Assembly: GCA_025677815.1 (NCBI GenBank)
Contig: JAIXMP010000009.1
Location: 186,001-250,000 of the forward strand
Source of the DNA: Phascolomyces articulosus
Taxonomy: Eukaryota; Mucoromycota; Mucoromycetes; Mucorales; Lichtheimiaceae
Length of the DNA stretch: 64,000 bases
Direction of reading: 5' to 3'
The translations under genes and the position numbers were made by a program. The notes beneath the pieces were generated by a model. That model saw nothing but the letters and a program-made list of their open reading frames with translations. It had not been told where the DNA came from and did no database searches. This document shows, piece after piece, positions 44,889 to 57,621 of this stretch. How positions within the stretch are numbered: the stretch's first letter is position 1; every line of letters starts with the position of its first letter.

Positions 44889-47679
44889 TAATGTTTATTT
44901 TTTCAGAACAGAGCCTTGTGAACTGACGAGAGCAAGAAGCTACTATCAGCGTGTGCTCAATTAATTTCGTCCTTAATAAACTTTATAATTTCAACGTAAT
45001 GTTTATTTGTGAGAAGGGGATTTAATACATAAGATATATACCTATAATTAAAAAGAAGTGCACGAAAAGGATATTAGTGACAACCCACTGTTTTCATCAA
45101 AAAATCGCGAGCTTGCATAATCCACAGTGTCTAAGTTCCTCTCTCCTTTTTGTCGCCAGAGCTTTGTCTCTTATTATTTTCAATGTTTCTTAAGGTTTCC
45201 ACCATAGCATAGATAATTACGTAATCAAAAAAATCCTTCATTTTCGGTTTTTTTTGTGTAGCATGGCTCCAGAGTTCCAGCTAATCTTTCATAATAATGC
45301 TTCCGTCAGTAAAGACACTCTAATGTGTTGTAAAAATATTCAATGACACGTAAAGTTTATGAAAACGATACTAATTGAGTACAATTTCTAGCAATGTCTT
45401 ACTTACAATAATTAAACTGCTCTTTATTTCAAAAACATCCGCGTTGCTCTTTAAAGAACCAAACCATTTGCAGTCGCAGCAAGCATATTTATATTGGTAT
45501 AAAATTATAATATATACAATCGCTTTCAAAGTCACTCACTACCATCTGAATCCAATTTAGAGTCCTGTAGGATAATGATTATCTGGAATCTGTTGTGCAA
45601 ACATCCGATAGTACTTTATTTCAAAAACTGTATTCCCTCATCACCATTGCAAGGCTTATGGTAGGAATTATTGGTGATGATGGATATCATATCAAGGGCA
45701 TGGTTCTGTTCTAGATGAATTTTTTTTTCAGATCTTAATTCGTAGTTGTAGCTTTTCTTTGCAGAAAATCACAATCTTTACAATATATTGATCAGCAGAT
45801 TGTTCTAGTCTTTTCCTTTCTTTACATTATTTATTTATGTCTTACGGTTGAAATAATAATAATGTTATGGGGCCGGCCAAATCTATACGTATTCTGGGCA
45901 GTATATGCAATTTGTTGATTATAAAGGTATATTATTATCATTTGTTCATTTAATACCAGTATTTTTTGAATATTTTTTCACCAGTGTCGAAAAGCGATGA
46001 AATAGGGAGTGTGGTGATAAGAACATAAACAAAATCCCAAGCAGTTTTAAGTATTTTCTTAATATTGAGTAAACTATTGGATTCAAAAAAACCTACAAGA
46101 TATGAAACAGCGGAAGATGCTGATTAACATACACGTTCTATGGAGTTGTAATAGCAAATGATAGTACCTACTTTAAACAGGTTTCATTCATTAAATTTGT
46201 TAAATCAGTGGAGTATGGTTTTCAGTTACTTCGTCAGGAACACTGGTAATTAACAACAGTATTAATTGCCAAGACAAGGCTTAGCAAGGTAATAGAAGAA
46301 GTATCCTCCATTGTAATATTGCGTTTTTTTACTTAATAGGTACATAATAAATACCCAATATTAAAGGTGTTCATTACATTATTATCTATTTCATTGTTTT
46401 TCAAAAAATAAATGCATACCGCAACCATTCAGTATAAAAGACTCTGGATTCTTGAGGTGTTTGCTGTGGTTGCCCATCCATTGGGCTTGTATCAAAGAGA
46501 TTATATTGGGTTTTATATCTATTATTACGATATAAAAAAATTATTATTAATAATCTGAAAAGTAGAATATCAAAATAAAATAATGAAATATAACGAAATA
46601 TAGCTACCATAAATTTAAACGTATCCTTGGGAGCTTAAATTGTTTGAACCTGCAGATGGTCGAACTTCAAGGTCATGACAGGTGACAAGTTTTACCGCTG
46701 GTTTACAATAGTCGTTACTTAACAACACTACATAAATTAATATATGTTTTTTTGCTAATTATAGATGGGGAAAAAATGAACAAAACATACTACAATTACC
46801 GCTGATATTTAAGATAATCGTAGGAAAAGGGGAGAGTGGAATAAAGGTACTGTGTATAATTAGTGTTTATCTCTTCTCGATAGACCTTAAGTTTTACACC
46901 ACGAATTCCCGTTTTGTTGTCAGTGTATGCCAAATACATTGGACACATTTACTTACAATGGCTATGATCTTTAAGTATCAAATACGTACGTTATAAATAT
47001 GCATAGTTTTTATTTATATAGGCAAAGGAAGGTAGAGATTAATACATATTTTTTTATTTGCAAATGGTTTATCAATTCATACCAGTATAAAAAAAATACA
47101 CGAAATTTTGGTATAAAACTTGGTTACGAATGATTGTATCATATTACTTTTTCTATTAAAGAAATTCAAGTATTATATACGAATACGTAAATAGATATGT
47201 TATAGATCAGACCAGTAATACAAACGTTTGTATAATAATAATCCAAGAGTGAATAAAACGTATGGTTGATCCACCAGACAAGAATATCATATTTATAATG
47301 AAAGTGCACATATCTTTCAATGAAATATTTCATAAAATAAAGATTATTAAATATACTTTTATAGCATAAATTTATATTCACTAAAGGAATAATACTAGTA
47401 ATATAATGGTATATTCGTGGTATAGTGTGATGTCTGGTCATTGAAGTAACAAAAAAAAAAAAAAAGATGAGATATAAAAGTAAATGATGTGCAAGTGAGG
47501 TCGGCTGAGGGAAAGTGATGTAACATACATAACTTTGTTTTTTTGAACCCCTCTTCCCTTCCCGAGGAGGAAAAGCGAAAAAAAACCTCAAAACCCTTTT
47601 TTTTCTTTTGGAGCTTCTCTTTCTTCTTTTACCTCTCTCCCCTTTCTTTTTACTCCATTAAGTTTTTTTTTTAAAAAAA
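44889..47679. other. Gene-poor stretch before the phosphotransferase gene
   Basis: About 2.8 kb, AT-rich. Only two exon-like minus-strand pieces (about 46735-46625 and 46530-46430) stand out. No RNA gene seen. Confidence 0.5.
46430..46735 (-). pseudogene. Two exon-like fragments, unidentified
   Basis: Minus strand: one open piece reads NDYCKPAVKLVTCHDLEVRP and then SSQGYV-stop (about 46730-46622). A second piece reads NLFDTSPMDGQPQQTPQESR then VFYTEWLRY (about 46525-46430). Both have balanced, protein-like composition in otherwise AT-rich DNA, but I found no start, and a joined model does not hold. Possibly remains of a gene. Confidence 0.25.
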
Positions 47680-49648
47680 ATGTCCATCTGGAAATTAAGA
47701 AATTGGGTCATTGATCCTGATTTTCCACGACAAGAACAACTTGAGAATCTTCGTTATTACAAGTATGCAGCAACTGACAAATCCTTATTGACAAAATATG
47801 TTCTTCGGCACTATTGGAACTATTGCGTTAATTTATTTCCAAGATGGATGGCGTATGTATCTTATCTTTACATATAAATACCCAATAATAAAAAAATGAA
47901 TGAAAAGAAACTGATTATTTATATCCAATATAGACCCAATCTTATAACATTAACAGGCCTTGTCTTGATGATGTTCAGTGTGGCGATTATTCTTACTTAT
48001 GTTCCTGACCTACTATATACGGATGAAACGCCGCACTGGATCTATTTTTGCTTTGCCGCAAGTTTATGGTTATATAGTACATTGGATAATGTGGATGGGA
48101 AACAGGCAAGAAGAACAGGTACTTCATCACCATTGGGAGAATTATTTGATCATGGATGTGACGCGATCAACTGTACCTTTGTGGCATTACTTCAAGCTGC
48201 TGCTCTTGGATTGGGTCATAGTGGTGAAGCTGGGATTCTATTTCTTGTTACCGTCATTGGATTTTATTTATCAACTGCTGAAGAATACTACACCGGTGTT
48301 CTATACTTGGGTATCGTGAATGGTCCAACAGAAGGTATCTTGGTATCCTGTCTCGCAATGGTTTGGTCCGGGTTCTTTGGTAAAGTATATATAAACAAAA
48401 GAGTCATTCAAAACAAAACAGTATGTGTGCTATTATTTATTCACTAACAAATATATATCTACATGCATGCACGTATATGCATTCACACGACATCAACAAA
48501 TGTATCATCTCATAACAAAATAGGTGCGGCATCGTGGCACGTTCCTTTGAACGAAATATCGTTATTTAATAGTGTTGCGAAATACTTGCCTGAAGATACC
48601 AACTTTGCAAAGCTTTTTGTTTGGGGAATGGTGTTTTTCTTCTTGGTTACACATTTACCTTTCTGGTAAGTTTTTGTTACATTTATTATTAAATTTTGCT
48701 TTTAATGATTATTTTATATGACTGGGTTGTTTATGATGATCATGGGAAATAAATTCTGATTCTTTTCGTTACGATTCTATATAGCATTCATTCGATATTC
48801 ACTGCAACAAGCTCCGAACCTGTGAAACGTCGTCTAACTATCTTTGTGAATGTCTTATACCCAATTGTTCTTTACACTGCAGCAGTTTCCCTTTGGATGT
48901 GGTCACCTTATTCTATCATTTTTGAACAAGATCATTATATTCTCTTTTCACTTGCTGTTGGAATAATGTTTGGTATGATGGCATCAAATATTATTTTAGC
49001 TCATTTGACCAAATCACCATTCCCTTCATTTACTGGAATTCTCGGGTCATTGTGGCTAATGGCATTCCTTATTGGTATTTTGCCATCTATTATTGGAAAG
49101 TAAGTGAGCTACTTTTTGTGCATTTGTGGCGGGATTTAATTAGCAAAAAAAAGTTTAATCTTCAGCTACATATATCTCTTTTTCCCTTCATGATATAAAC
49201 TCACCCATTTTTTCGTTTATTTTATAGGCGTATTCTTGCTGCTGAAGCTGAACATTTAGCGATTTGGATTTATTTCATAATTTCCGTTATTGTATATAGT
49301 ATTTGGGCATCTATGGTGATTGATGGATTTTGCCGTTTCTTGGGAATTAGATGCCTTGTGATCAGTCAGCCTGATCAACGAGCAGTACCTTCATCTTCCA
49401 CTTCCCCAGGTTTGTATTTTTGTTTGTTTTCGGATGGAATGATATATATAGCTATATGGAATAGAATAAATTAGGGGGAACTAGAAGAAAATGAAAAGTG
49501 TCATATAATAACAATGGATGTGTATGTTGTACACGTGAATGCTTTTATAGAGCAAGCTCTGGAACAAGATTCCTTACTGCAAGCACAAGAAGAAGGTGCA
49601 AGCAACAGCGAAAGAAGAAATGGTGGTTCTTCTTATAACACCTTTTAA
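47680..49648 (+). CDS. EPT1: CDP-alcohol phosphotransferase (choline/ethanolamine phosphotransferase, CPT1/EPT1 family)
   Basis: Six exons: 47680-47852, 47934-48379, 48524-48665, 48785-49099, 49228-49409 and 49551-49648 (451 residues). The CDP-alcohol phosphotransferase motif D-G-x2-A-R-x8-G-x3-D-x3-D is complete: LDNVDGKQARRTGTSSPLGE then LFDHGCD. Multiple hydrophobic segments (about 8-10) follow; the C-terminal tail is polar. The enzyme makes phosphatidylethanolamine or phosphatidylcholine in the ER from diacylglycerol and CDP-ethanolamine or CDP-choline; which of the two cannot be decided here, so the symbol stands for the family. N-terminal family residues LRYYKYAATDKSLLTKYVL are also present. 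Confidence 0.93.
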
Positions 49649-50339
49649 AAAAAATATGGTCACATAACGAAGGAAGATATCATTTATCCTTAATATTGTA
49701 TCTCTTAGAAAACAGAGAAGATACCTATAATTATTAAAAAAAAGTATCCCCAACATCTTAGATAATTATCTACCATTTTTATCTATATTACATATATAAA
49801 TATTATTATTATTATTAGTTACAACTTATTCTTATTATATACATTCTACTTTTTTACTTGATACTTCCTTTAATAGTATGAATATTTGGAAGCACTTATG
49901 CTTTTTGAATCACGACTACAATTTACCCTTCTTTAAGTAGCTATGTTATATACAGATCTGGCTTATTATATAAAGGGGAAGTTATCACGATAGCGTCTAC
50001 TCGTTAAACAAGCTGTGTCATATTCATTGTAAAGGTCTGATGTTAAACACATCATATTTAAACGTAACAATCATTGGATCATTTAATTGAATCGTAGCCA
50101 TGAAATCACTTGAACATACAAGCACCCATGGTGTAATTTTTTTTTTGGAAATAATAACTTATTACTATGCTTGTTAGAATGTAAATAATACATAGGAGTA
50201 CACTGGAATAGATTTAATATGATGTTGAGCTTTTTGCACATCTATTCTTATGTATATATACGAATTTTTGCTTCATAGATAATATCGTAGATCTATTTTA
50301 TATATGGATTCGGTAATAAAATAATTGGACTAATGATGA
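49649..50339. other. AT-rich 3' flank of the phosphotransferase gene
   Basis: About 690 bp with an ATT repeat near 49800-49820. No gene seen. Confidence 0.5.
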
Positions 50340-50590
50340 TATTGGCGGTGTAGTGAATATACTGGTACGTCCAGCTGGATTACTGACCACTAATTGATTA
50401 TTTATGTAAATATCACCTAAAATTCAAATACTATTATCGAGTGATTAACTAATCTATGGTAATTTACTTTATGTTATATATCAATAACTATTTAAAACAT
50501 ACTAAATAAATACTTACCTGGGACATATAAAGCACCACATGTAAGAACTTCGTGTTGATTGTCTGCTAAAAGTTCTATCAATTATAGCAG
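50300..50590 (-). pseudogene. 3'-terminal exons of an unidentified gene, 5' part missing
   Basis: Minus strand. An exon near 50587-50524 reads ELLADNQHEVLTCGALYVP and ends in a clean GTAAGT donor. After about 100 nt (acceptor TTTTAG) a second exon at about 50417-50300 reads GDIYINNQLVVSNPAGRTSI then FTTPPIS, ending in a stop. Splice signals and phase fit (Pro | Gly codon split). No upstream exons were found: 100 bp upstream lies the end of a 954-bp transposon-like element. I do not recognise the protein. It may be a gene truncated by that insertion, or a gene whose other exons I missed. Confidence 0.35.
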
Positions 50591-50686
50591 CAAGCAATGT
50601 ATCTTTGATTGATTTGAGAGATCTGTCTTTTTAATATTATAACATATGTGTATGTCAGCTTTTTTGTAATACAAAAAGCTACACTA

Positions 50687-51640
50687 CAGTCGCCCCCCGG
50701 GTTTTGCGTCATCTACGATTTCCGCTCTGCTTTTCATGAAATTACTGTAAAAACTTAGAAAATTTGTACTTTTGCATTTTGCACACCGGTTTTTTTCTGT
50801 TGCGTCTTATCGAAGTACCTTTACATGGTGCATAGTGATAGATAAGCATAATGTTCTTCATGCATTAAATATTTCATATATCTGATAGTTTAACAGTGTA
50901 AGTATGCATTTCAGAATATATATAATATGTGTAATTCAACACATTTTTATTTATTAATAGGAAGTAGTGGCCTCACGTTGAAAGATGATAATAATTATAT
51001 AAATGGTTATACTATTGTATGAATTATAGTTTTATTTTATTTTTTTTTCAACAAAGAAATATAAAGATAAATGTATGTTTATTAATTAAAAACACATTGA
51101 CAATATTATCCAACGCATGCTATATATATACAGGAAAATATCCTTTCGAACGACGTTTATTTACTTTACTACGATCTCTATCACCAGTTAAAGGATCCAA
51201 TCTTTTTTTCAAAAGATGCGAAAAGGTGGATCAAACAGGGGTTGGATGTCCTGGATATTAGGATTTAAAAAATCAATAAGCTCTGAGATAACCTTGGCAC
51301 GACCGCTTGAATACTCATCCCAGAGCTTATCCTCTTGTTCTGCTGTAAGCTTACAGAAAGACTTTCCCATAAATAAAAAAAGCAAAGCATAATACTGTAA
51401 ATAATTATTGGGAATTGAACAAGCATATATTATTTTATTATTGGGTCTTATATATTCAGTTTTCTTCTCGTGTTTGTTTACCTGTGCCAACATCCGGAGT
51501 GGTACAAGGTAGGCAAAAGTAATTTAATAATATATGCAAGAATAAATAAATAGAGGTTCGATACCTCGCGTTTGGCATTTGCACAGTTTTCGCATCAAAT
51601 TTTTGGAATTACCACTGTTGCAAAATCCGGTGGGCGACTG
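50687..51640. mobile_element. 954-bp TA-flanked inverted-repeat element, Tc1/mariner (pogo/Fot1-like) style
   Basis: The left terminus starts CAGTCGCCCCCCGGG at 50687; the right terminus in reverse complement from 51640 starts CAGTCGCCCACCGGA. The two match at 20 of the first 24 positions. Both are flanked by TA (50685-50686 and 51641-51642), the expected target duplication. Inside, on the minus strand, an ORF from an ATG at 51370 to 51209 reads MGKSFCKLTAEQEDKLWDE then ..RAKVISELIDFLNPNIQD (about 53 residues), too short for a transposase. The element looks non-autonomous or degenerate. Confidence 0.7.
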
Positions 51641-51642
51641 TA

Positions 51643-52092
51643 GTTTTGCCACGTTTATAAAAGTGTTATACCTATTATTAAAGAGAAATGGCTTATTACA
51701 CTTATTAATAAAGAGTTATACCACATATACAAATAAGAAAGGCGAGCATTGGTATCCCATCGAAGTACAGTAATTGGTGAGGTAATAATAGAATAAAAAG
51801 AGTAACTGGCACTGGTTATTCATGACTGAAGTGTGCAGAATTTTGTATATACTTAAATGCACTTACATAACATATATAGCACAGTTCTATGTAGCATCAT
51901 ACAACAAGAAAAAATGACGTTTTTCTACTCTAAAAATCATGACATTCAAGCACGCAAAGTACGTTGTTTTTCCGAAGAAAAACAATACCTGTAGAGACTT
52001 CAATATTTTCCAACATATTGCATACTACGAACGGTGGAACACTTGTTCATATATATATGAACTAATATATCTTTAGACGATGATTCTTTTAT
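51643..52092. other. AT-rich spacer before the methyltransferase 3' end
   Basis: 450 bp, no supported feature. Confidence 0.5.
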
Positions 52093-53181
52093 TTATACAC
52101 GCTTTTTGTTGATAATTGAAACACCATCAAATAATGGCAATATCACGACCTGTACCCTGGAATCGTCCAATACATGCTTATTAAATTCATGTGCATATTT
52201 CGCTTTTTTCCGAATATTTTTTGATCCCTTCGCAGTATCATCGTCCTGATATCCAGCTATACGATGGACTTGCCCGAAAAATAAAACTAAAAACGCGATG
52301 TTTTTTCTTAGGTTAAATACGAGGTGTTTTTCACATCTTCTGGTTCTACTCATGTTTTTAAAGACTGGTACTAACCATTATCTGCAACAATAATACCCCG
52401 ATCCGACAAGAGATTATTATTCATTACAAAGTCATAATATGGGATGTATCCTTTTTTGTCGGCATCTAATAAGGATAGAGAAAAGCTTATGATTTAATGG
52501 AAAATCGTAACATAAGAATAATATATCATTTTATACCTATAAAAACCAGATCATACTGGTCTCTCGGTCTTTCTTCTGCTATTGCGACTAAACTAGCAAA
52601 AATATATGTAGATAAACCCGAATCATGGAACGGCTTAGAAGTCAATGCGAAAATGTTCAATATGATATCATTCCAAATATTTACCTTTCCATAGCTGGTC
52701 CTAAACGAAAATCAATACGATCTTCTAATTCTAATCGTTTAATGTATTTTTTTGCGAGTGCTTGAGGTTTTGGATCCCTTTCCAGTGTAACAAGTCTGTC
52801 ATTATCACCGTGTAATGCCGATGCCATTGCCAAAGTAGAATATCCAGTAAAGGTGCCAATTTCAAGTATCCGTGAAACACCAAGCAGCTTGATCAATTGA
52901 TGTAACATTTTACCTTGTGTTTCTGCTATCATCATATGTGCATTACCGAATTCATCTTGGGTTTGCTTCGCCAAATCATCCATAGCAGCCTTGACAACAG
53001 GCGAGAGCATTGTACTCATATCTGCTGTATATTTTTCTTCGTAAAACCGTAGTCGGTTATCATTGTTGCTGACTGAATTCTCAAGTAAAATGGTCGAATG
53101 GAATCGCATGGAGATATTAATAGAAAATTGAAAAGGATGATGGAATGAGAATAACTTTGGCATTTGCAATAATTTATTCAT
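52093..53181 (-). CDS. SAM-dependent O-methyltransferase (family 3, caffeoyl-CoA/catechol OMT-like)
   Basis: Exons 53181-52685, 52592-52537, 52465-52376 and 52286-52093 on the minus strand (278 residues). SAM-binding motif I LEIGTFTGYSTLAMA lies near residue 108, then the acidic strand LVTLERD; the metal-site strand DLVFIDADKKGYIPYYD spans two introns; RGIIVADNVLF follows. This is the class I, Mg-dependent Methyltransf_3 pattern. The N-terminal ~30 residues are basic and hydrophobic (MNKLLQMPKLFSFHHPF), which could be a mitochondrial presequence. An insertion with Lys/Arg (KGSKNIRKKAKYAHEF) precedes the C-terminal strand. Substrate unknown. Divergent from the MED30-like gene, sharing a 170-bp upstream region. 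Confidence 0.9.
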
Positions 53182-53351
53182 TGTATTTTTTATGTAAACT
53201 ACTACTGTATAATATTTGACAGGTTCACTACGAGTTTTTTTTATTTTATTTTTGGAATAAAATAGTCAAGCCACGACTCTCTCCGCACCTTAGCCTTTTT
53301 ATACCTTACCCAAACACTCTATTTATCTTATATTCGTACTCCAAGTAAAAG

Positions 53352-53850
53352 ATGGAAGAAAAAGTTTATCAAGAATCCAACAATGCACTTGATACTTTAA
53401 GCAACATATGGGAATCAACTCTTACTTTATTACGAGCCATCACGGACGCATCTAGCAATTCATTACGTGCAGAGCCTGACCTGATGCAGTTACAAAAACA
53501 CCGGAAAGACTTGGACGCTTTATTTGAACAACTAAAGACACAAGCAACTTGGTTACAAGAGAATAAAGAGAAAATAGGAAAATTAGGAGCCAATGAACTC
53601 AATCCAGAGCTAGATCAGGCATTGGAAGAACAACGCGTATTACGGCAGGTATGAAGAAAATTTCAAAGAGTCTTAATTTTAGAGACGAAAAAGAAAGGTC
53701 GGTGTTTTGCTAAAATAAACTGTTTTGCAGGAATCTATCCAACTCTCTGATCAGTTGAAGCAGTTATTAAGTCAATCATATGCACTTCAGTTTCAAATGG
53801 ATATGCTACTCGCCTCATGCCATGACCAAGCGCTTGTAAAGCATCCATGA
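53352..53850 (+). CDS. Small helical protein, possible Mediator subunit 30
   Basis: Two exons, 53352-53648 and 53731-53850, give 138 residues, all helical. N-terminal helix NALDTLSNIWESTLTLLRAI, central helix LMQLQKHRKDLDALFEQLKT, and a C-terminal helix QLSDQLKQLLSQSYALQFQM ending DMLLA. The spacing, and the last helix in particular, resemble MED30 (an amphipathic N-terminal pair, then an E-x-N/Q-x-L-K-x-x-L-x2-L helix near the end). MED30 is present in many early-diverging fungi but absent from budding yeast. The match is by layout only; any small coiled-coil subunit (for example of a kinetochore or BLOC-type complex) is possible. Confidence 0.6.
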
Positions 53851-53952
53851 TTATTAAAAATGAAAAAAATAGTTTAATACTGGTAATAATAGAATATAAG
53901 CTATATGATAGTTTTTTTTGTAAATATATAAATATTTGATACTCTTTTTGCT

Positions 53953-56900
53953 CTATGTGGTTTTTTCCTTGATCAAACGTGGTATGGCGAGGTGACCAAC
54001 CAATAAACGAGAGAGTAGGAATAATATAATGGAAAAGATAATGAATAGTTCGGCAATACAAAAATGACTGATACTTGTACCAATCTCCAACCAGCTTCCA
54101 TAATCCGATACAAAGTAAAAGAAGTTAATGGTCTGGACATCCGACACTGTCATCACTGCCAAAAATAGACTGAATGGTTGTAAATCTAAGCTTGTGCTTA
54201 TAACACCAAGAACTGCTGAAACAACAAAGAAGGGAACCAGAATTTTTATAATTAATAGTGTGCCCATCATGAATGGATCAAATATGGTCACAAAGCGATA
54301 TACACTCTCCAAAGAAAAACTGCCCAAGGATGCTACATTGCCGGTACCAAAGAAAGCAACATTGATAAAGAACAAAAAGAAGAGAGCTGCACGAATATCA
54401 TTCACCATTAGGGATCGCACAACAGAAACCCGAGTTCCACGGTATATCTCACGCTCCACTTCTAACCAAAGTAACACTGTGGTACAAAAGCAAACGTAAA
54501 ACAACATTTCATACGAAATACTAAGGAGTACCGTCAATGGACCAAATGCTAAGCAAATTGTCAATAATCTTGCTAAATAATCATCCGTTGGTCTTCCCCG
54601 ATAGACAAAGGGTAAGAATGTTGAAAATGCTATATTAAAAATGACAAATATTGATCAGAACAAAAACGTACATGAGAATCTAACATTGTTATTTTATCAA
54701 CTTACCGACAATTGCCCAACTTAAAGCCTGGTTAACAAATGGCAATCCTTCTCTTTGTCTCAAACTTTGAGAAGTTGAATATACAAGGACCATACTAAAA
54801 GAAATAGCGAGTAACTATTGAACGTATGTCAACTTTAGTCTCTTGGACTATGATAAAAACAAATTTAAATCAAATATTACCTGGATGACCATAATGGTAC
54901 TCAGACGTCGATTAATTCGAGAAGAGGAAATAAGAACCCAGACGAGACCTGCACCTAAGATCAAGCTTGCAATACCGCCTAACACTCTATTATACTGTTA
55001 GTGCTCTTATAAAAAAAAAGGCCATCAGGAATGTATATAAAAAAGCTGAAGACATACACAAGATTAATATCCTCTCCTTTTTCTACTGGAAGCAATGTAA
55101 AGACACTTGTGCATGAGCAAGCTCCAATCCAAGCTAACGATAATTTTAAATGTTCACTACGCATACGTTTAGAAGCAACAACTGGCCAAATAGCAAGAAA
55201 AATAAAGCAAACGGACAGTACTTCGCGTTTAAAGAAACTATAAACCTTTTGGTTCAATGAATCAGTAATTTGGTTTAGAAAATATAAATACTTCTATTTC
55301 ACAGGCCCGTTTTTTTTTTACTTACAAGTGCTTCCATGGTAAGGATGAAGGTAGCAATCCCAAGTAAAAATACTCCCCATCCACTTTCAGTTGCCAGTTG
55401 TAAACCAGCCATCAGAGTGTTCCGGTGGCGAAGAACTTGGTTCCAAAAATAGACTGGGAAAAGACTATACGCATAATACATTAATGGCATATTTTGAATC
55501 CAGATCATACTGCCAAGTGTAATAAACACAGATATTGACAATATATCCATCTAAAATACGTAGAATAAATAAAATGTTTATACAACGTTTGTACCTTCCA
55601 TTACCAAAAAGAAGAAAAACATACAAACCAGGCCCCAGATTTGGATAAAAGTTTCTCAGTTGGACGTGCCAACATGTAATATTTGATTACAAAGACAAGA
55701 CAATACATACACCAGCCTACATATCCAGCTGTGATAATTCCACGCAGAAACAGCCAATCGTATGTTTGAAAATATCGAAGACCACGCAATGAAAGTTGAA
55801 TAAGTTCTTGAGATAAAATTTCTGCTTTAATATATTCCCCTGCTTCAATCCTATCACGAATATCATTTACAAATGCATCAGGAGCGTTCAACCCAGAGAG
55901 AGGTTGGAATGGTCGGAAAAACAACTCATCACGTTCCTTTTCATCTAAAACACCATTCAGAAACAAAATAATAATAGAACATCAATTTACCATACTTGAA
56001 TAATCCCATATAAAACTGAAATAAAACATACCATGCTTTACTTGATACTGGGCAAGGATTTCCCTTGCATTTGCAAATACAGCCTCGGCTCTGAACCGTT
56101 CATCTTCTTTTAAATAGGTAACGGGTAATTCACCAACATTATTAACTGGAAAGTCAGTTCCGATGAGAGTTGACATTAAAGGTGCAATATCAGCTTGAAG
56201 TACATCATCGCGTTGCCATTCAATTAGGTCTGATTCAGCCGAAAATTCATCATGACCTAAGCCTGTCTTTCGAGGTCCTCGGATACCAGCTCCCCACGCA
56301 ATTAATGGTGTTCGTGTATTATCTGGATGGCCGTCTCCATGACCCCCCCTGTTATTCATACCATGATCTGCGGTAAAAATATAACTTGTTCGTCCATCGT
56401 GTCCATAAAATTCTTCCATTATCTTGGTAATCTCTTCAATACCTTGATCAACCAGTTTAATATTATTATGATATTCTTCAGAGTGAGGTCGGAAACCATG
56501 TCCATTTGTATCCAGACCAAGCAAGTGCAAGAAAAAAACAATCTTGTTCTGACGAAGCTTTTTATTGAGATCTTTATCTTTTTTAGCACTTGCAAATAAT
56601 TCCTTGACATGATCAAAAACCCATGTATCCAAATGTGAAGCCTCTATGTATTTCAAATCCTCATTGTTATAAGTTTTATAAACCACAATCAACAGCAACC
56701 CACAAACACATACGTTTCTTTCCAGTAACAAATTACAAACCTCCGGCAAAATCTTCAAATTCAGGTGGATACATGAATGTTTCGACAGTATCCGGGTCAC
56801 TAGCACCATGTTGAAACATCGGAAGAATATCCGGTGAACCAAACGACCAAGTATGGTGTGATTGATTAAAGACAGAATCAAAATTGACGGGATTCATAGT

Positions 56901-57418
56901 CCAACCTAAAAGCAGCGACAAAACCAAATCAGTACGACTTTATAAAGTTATTCTCGCTAACAATACACCTTATCTACCTGTTGTTACTGCGCTGACATCT
57001 TCATAAAAACCAGCAATGATTGCCACATGGCCAGGACGAGATTCGGTAGGCACACGAGTATGGGATACACCCCAAGTTCCCTCCTCTTTCATGATTCGAC
57101 GCAAAAACTTAGCACGATCTTGACCTTCAGGCTGAACAATTTTGTCTGCTCGAAGTCCATCGGCTTTGTTTTATTTATGTTGTTATCAGAATAGTGTTTT
57201 TTTTATTACATAAAAGTATGTTACTATATATTATAATTGAATCTTGAAATCTTACCAACGAACAGGACAAGGCGATCGGCTGGTGAAGCCAAAGGGCTTC
57301 TCTGTGGAGTCATGCCATGGACGAGTGGTGATTTAAAATATATATCAAATATACTGAATAAATATACTACATGAAAGACTATGCCTATGACCAGCAATAA
57401 TCCCGTTCCTGAAAGCAT
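53953..57418 (-). CDS. MCD4: GPI ethanolamine-phosphate transferase 1 (Mcd4/PIG-N)
   Basis: Ten exons on the minus strand: 57418-57256, 57163-56978, 56905-56741, 56643-56032, 55944-55625, 55550-55326, 55245-55058, 54986-54881, 54814-54706 and 54629-53953. They give 916 residues, nearly equal to yeast Mcd4 (919). The N-terminal membrane anchor reads [14 protein letters not shown] luminal alkaline-phosphatase-like domain follows: [42 protein letters not shown], and [20 protein letters not shown] for metal binding. The C-terminal half is a multi-span PigN domain. It adds ethanolamine phosphate to the first mannose of the GPI precursor in the ER. Start chosen at the first ATG, matching the family N-terminus. 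Divergent from KISH (203-bp shared region). Confidence 0.95.
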
Positions 57419-57621
57419 TTTCTTATTGTCATCCAATGTCAAGCAAAAAAGAGAAGTATTGTGTAGCAAAGTCTTTCCATTTCATTTTTCGTAAGACGCG
57501 GCTGGTGTCACCTTCAATTGATTGGCTAGTGCAACGTGTTTCAACCTCCAGCTTCAAACTTTTGAGAACCAGAAAACTATCACACTTCCCCAAGGTATTT
57601 TTCTTGTCAGCGGCGTGAAAA

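Noticed and set aside
47166..47591. 141-residue minus-strand ORF upstream of the phosphotransferase gene
   Set aside because: Aromatic- and Ile-rich translation of AT-rich promoter DNA with no domain.
51487..51590. tRNA-like sequence (perfect GAGG-TTCGATA-CCTC T-arm and matching TGCCAA/TTGGCA ends)
   Set aside because: The D-arm and anticodon stem do not fold convincingly, there is no clear anticodon loop, and it lies inside the inverted-repeat element. Most likely chance or a degenerate remnant.
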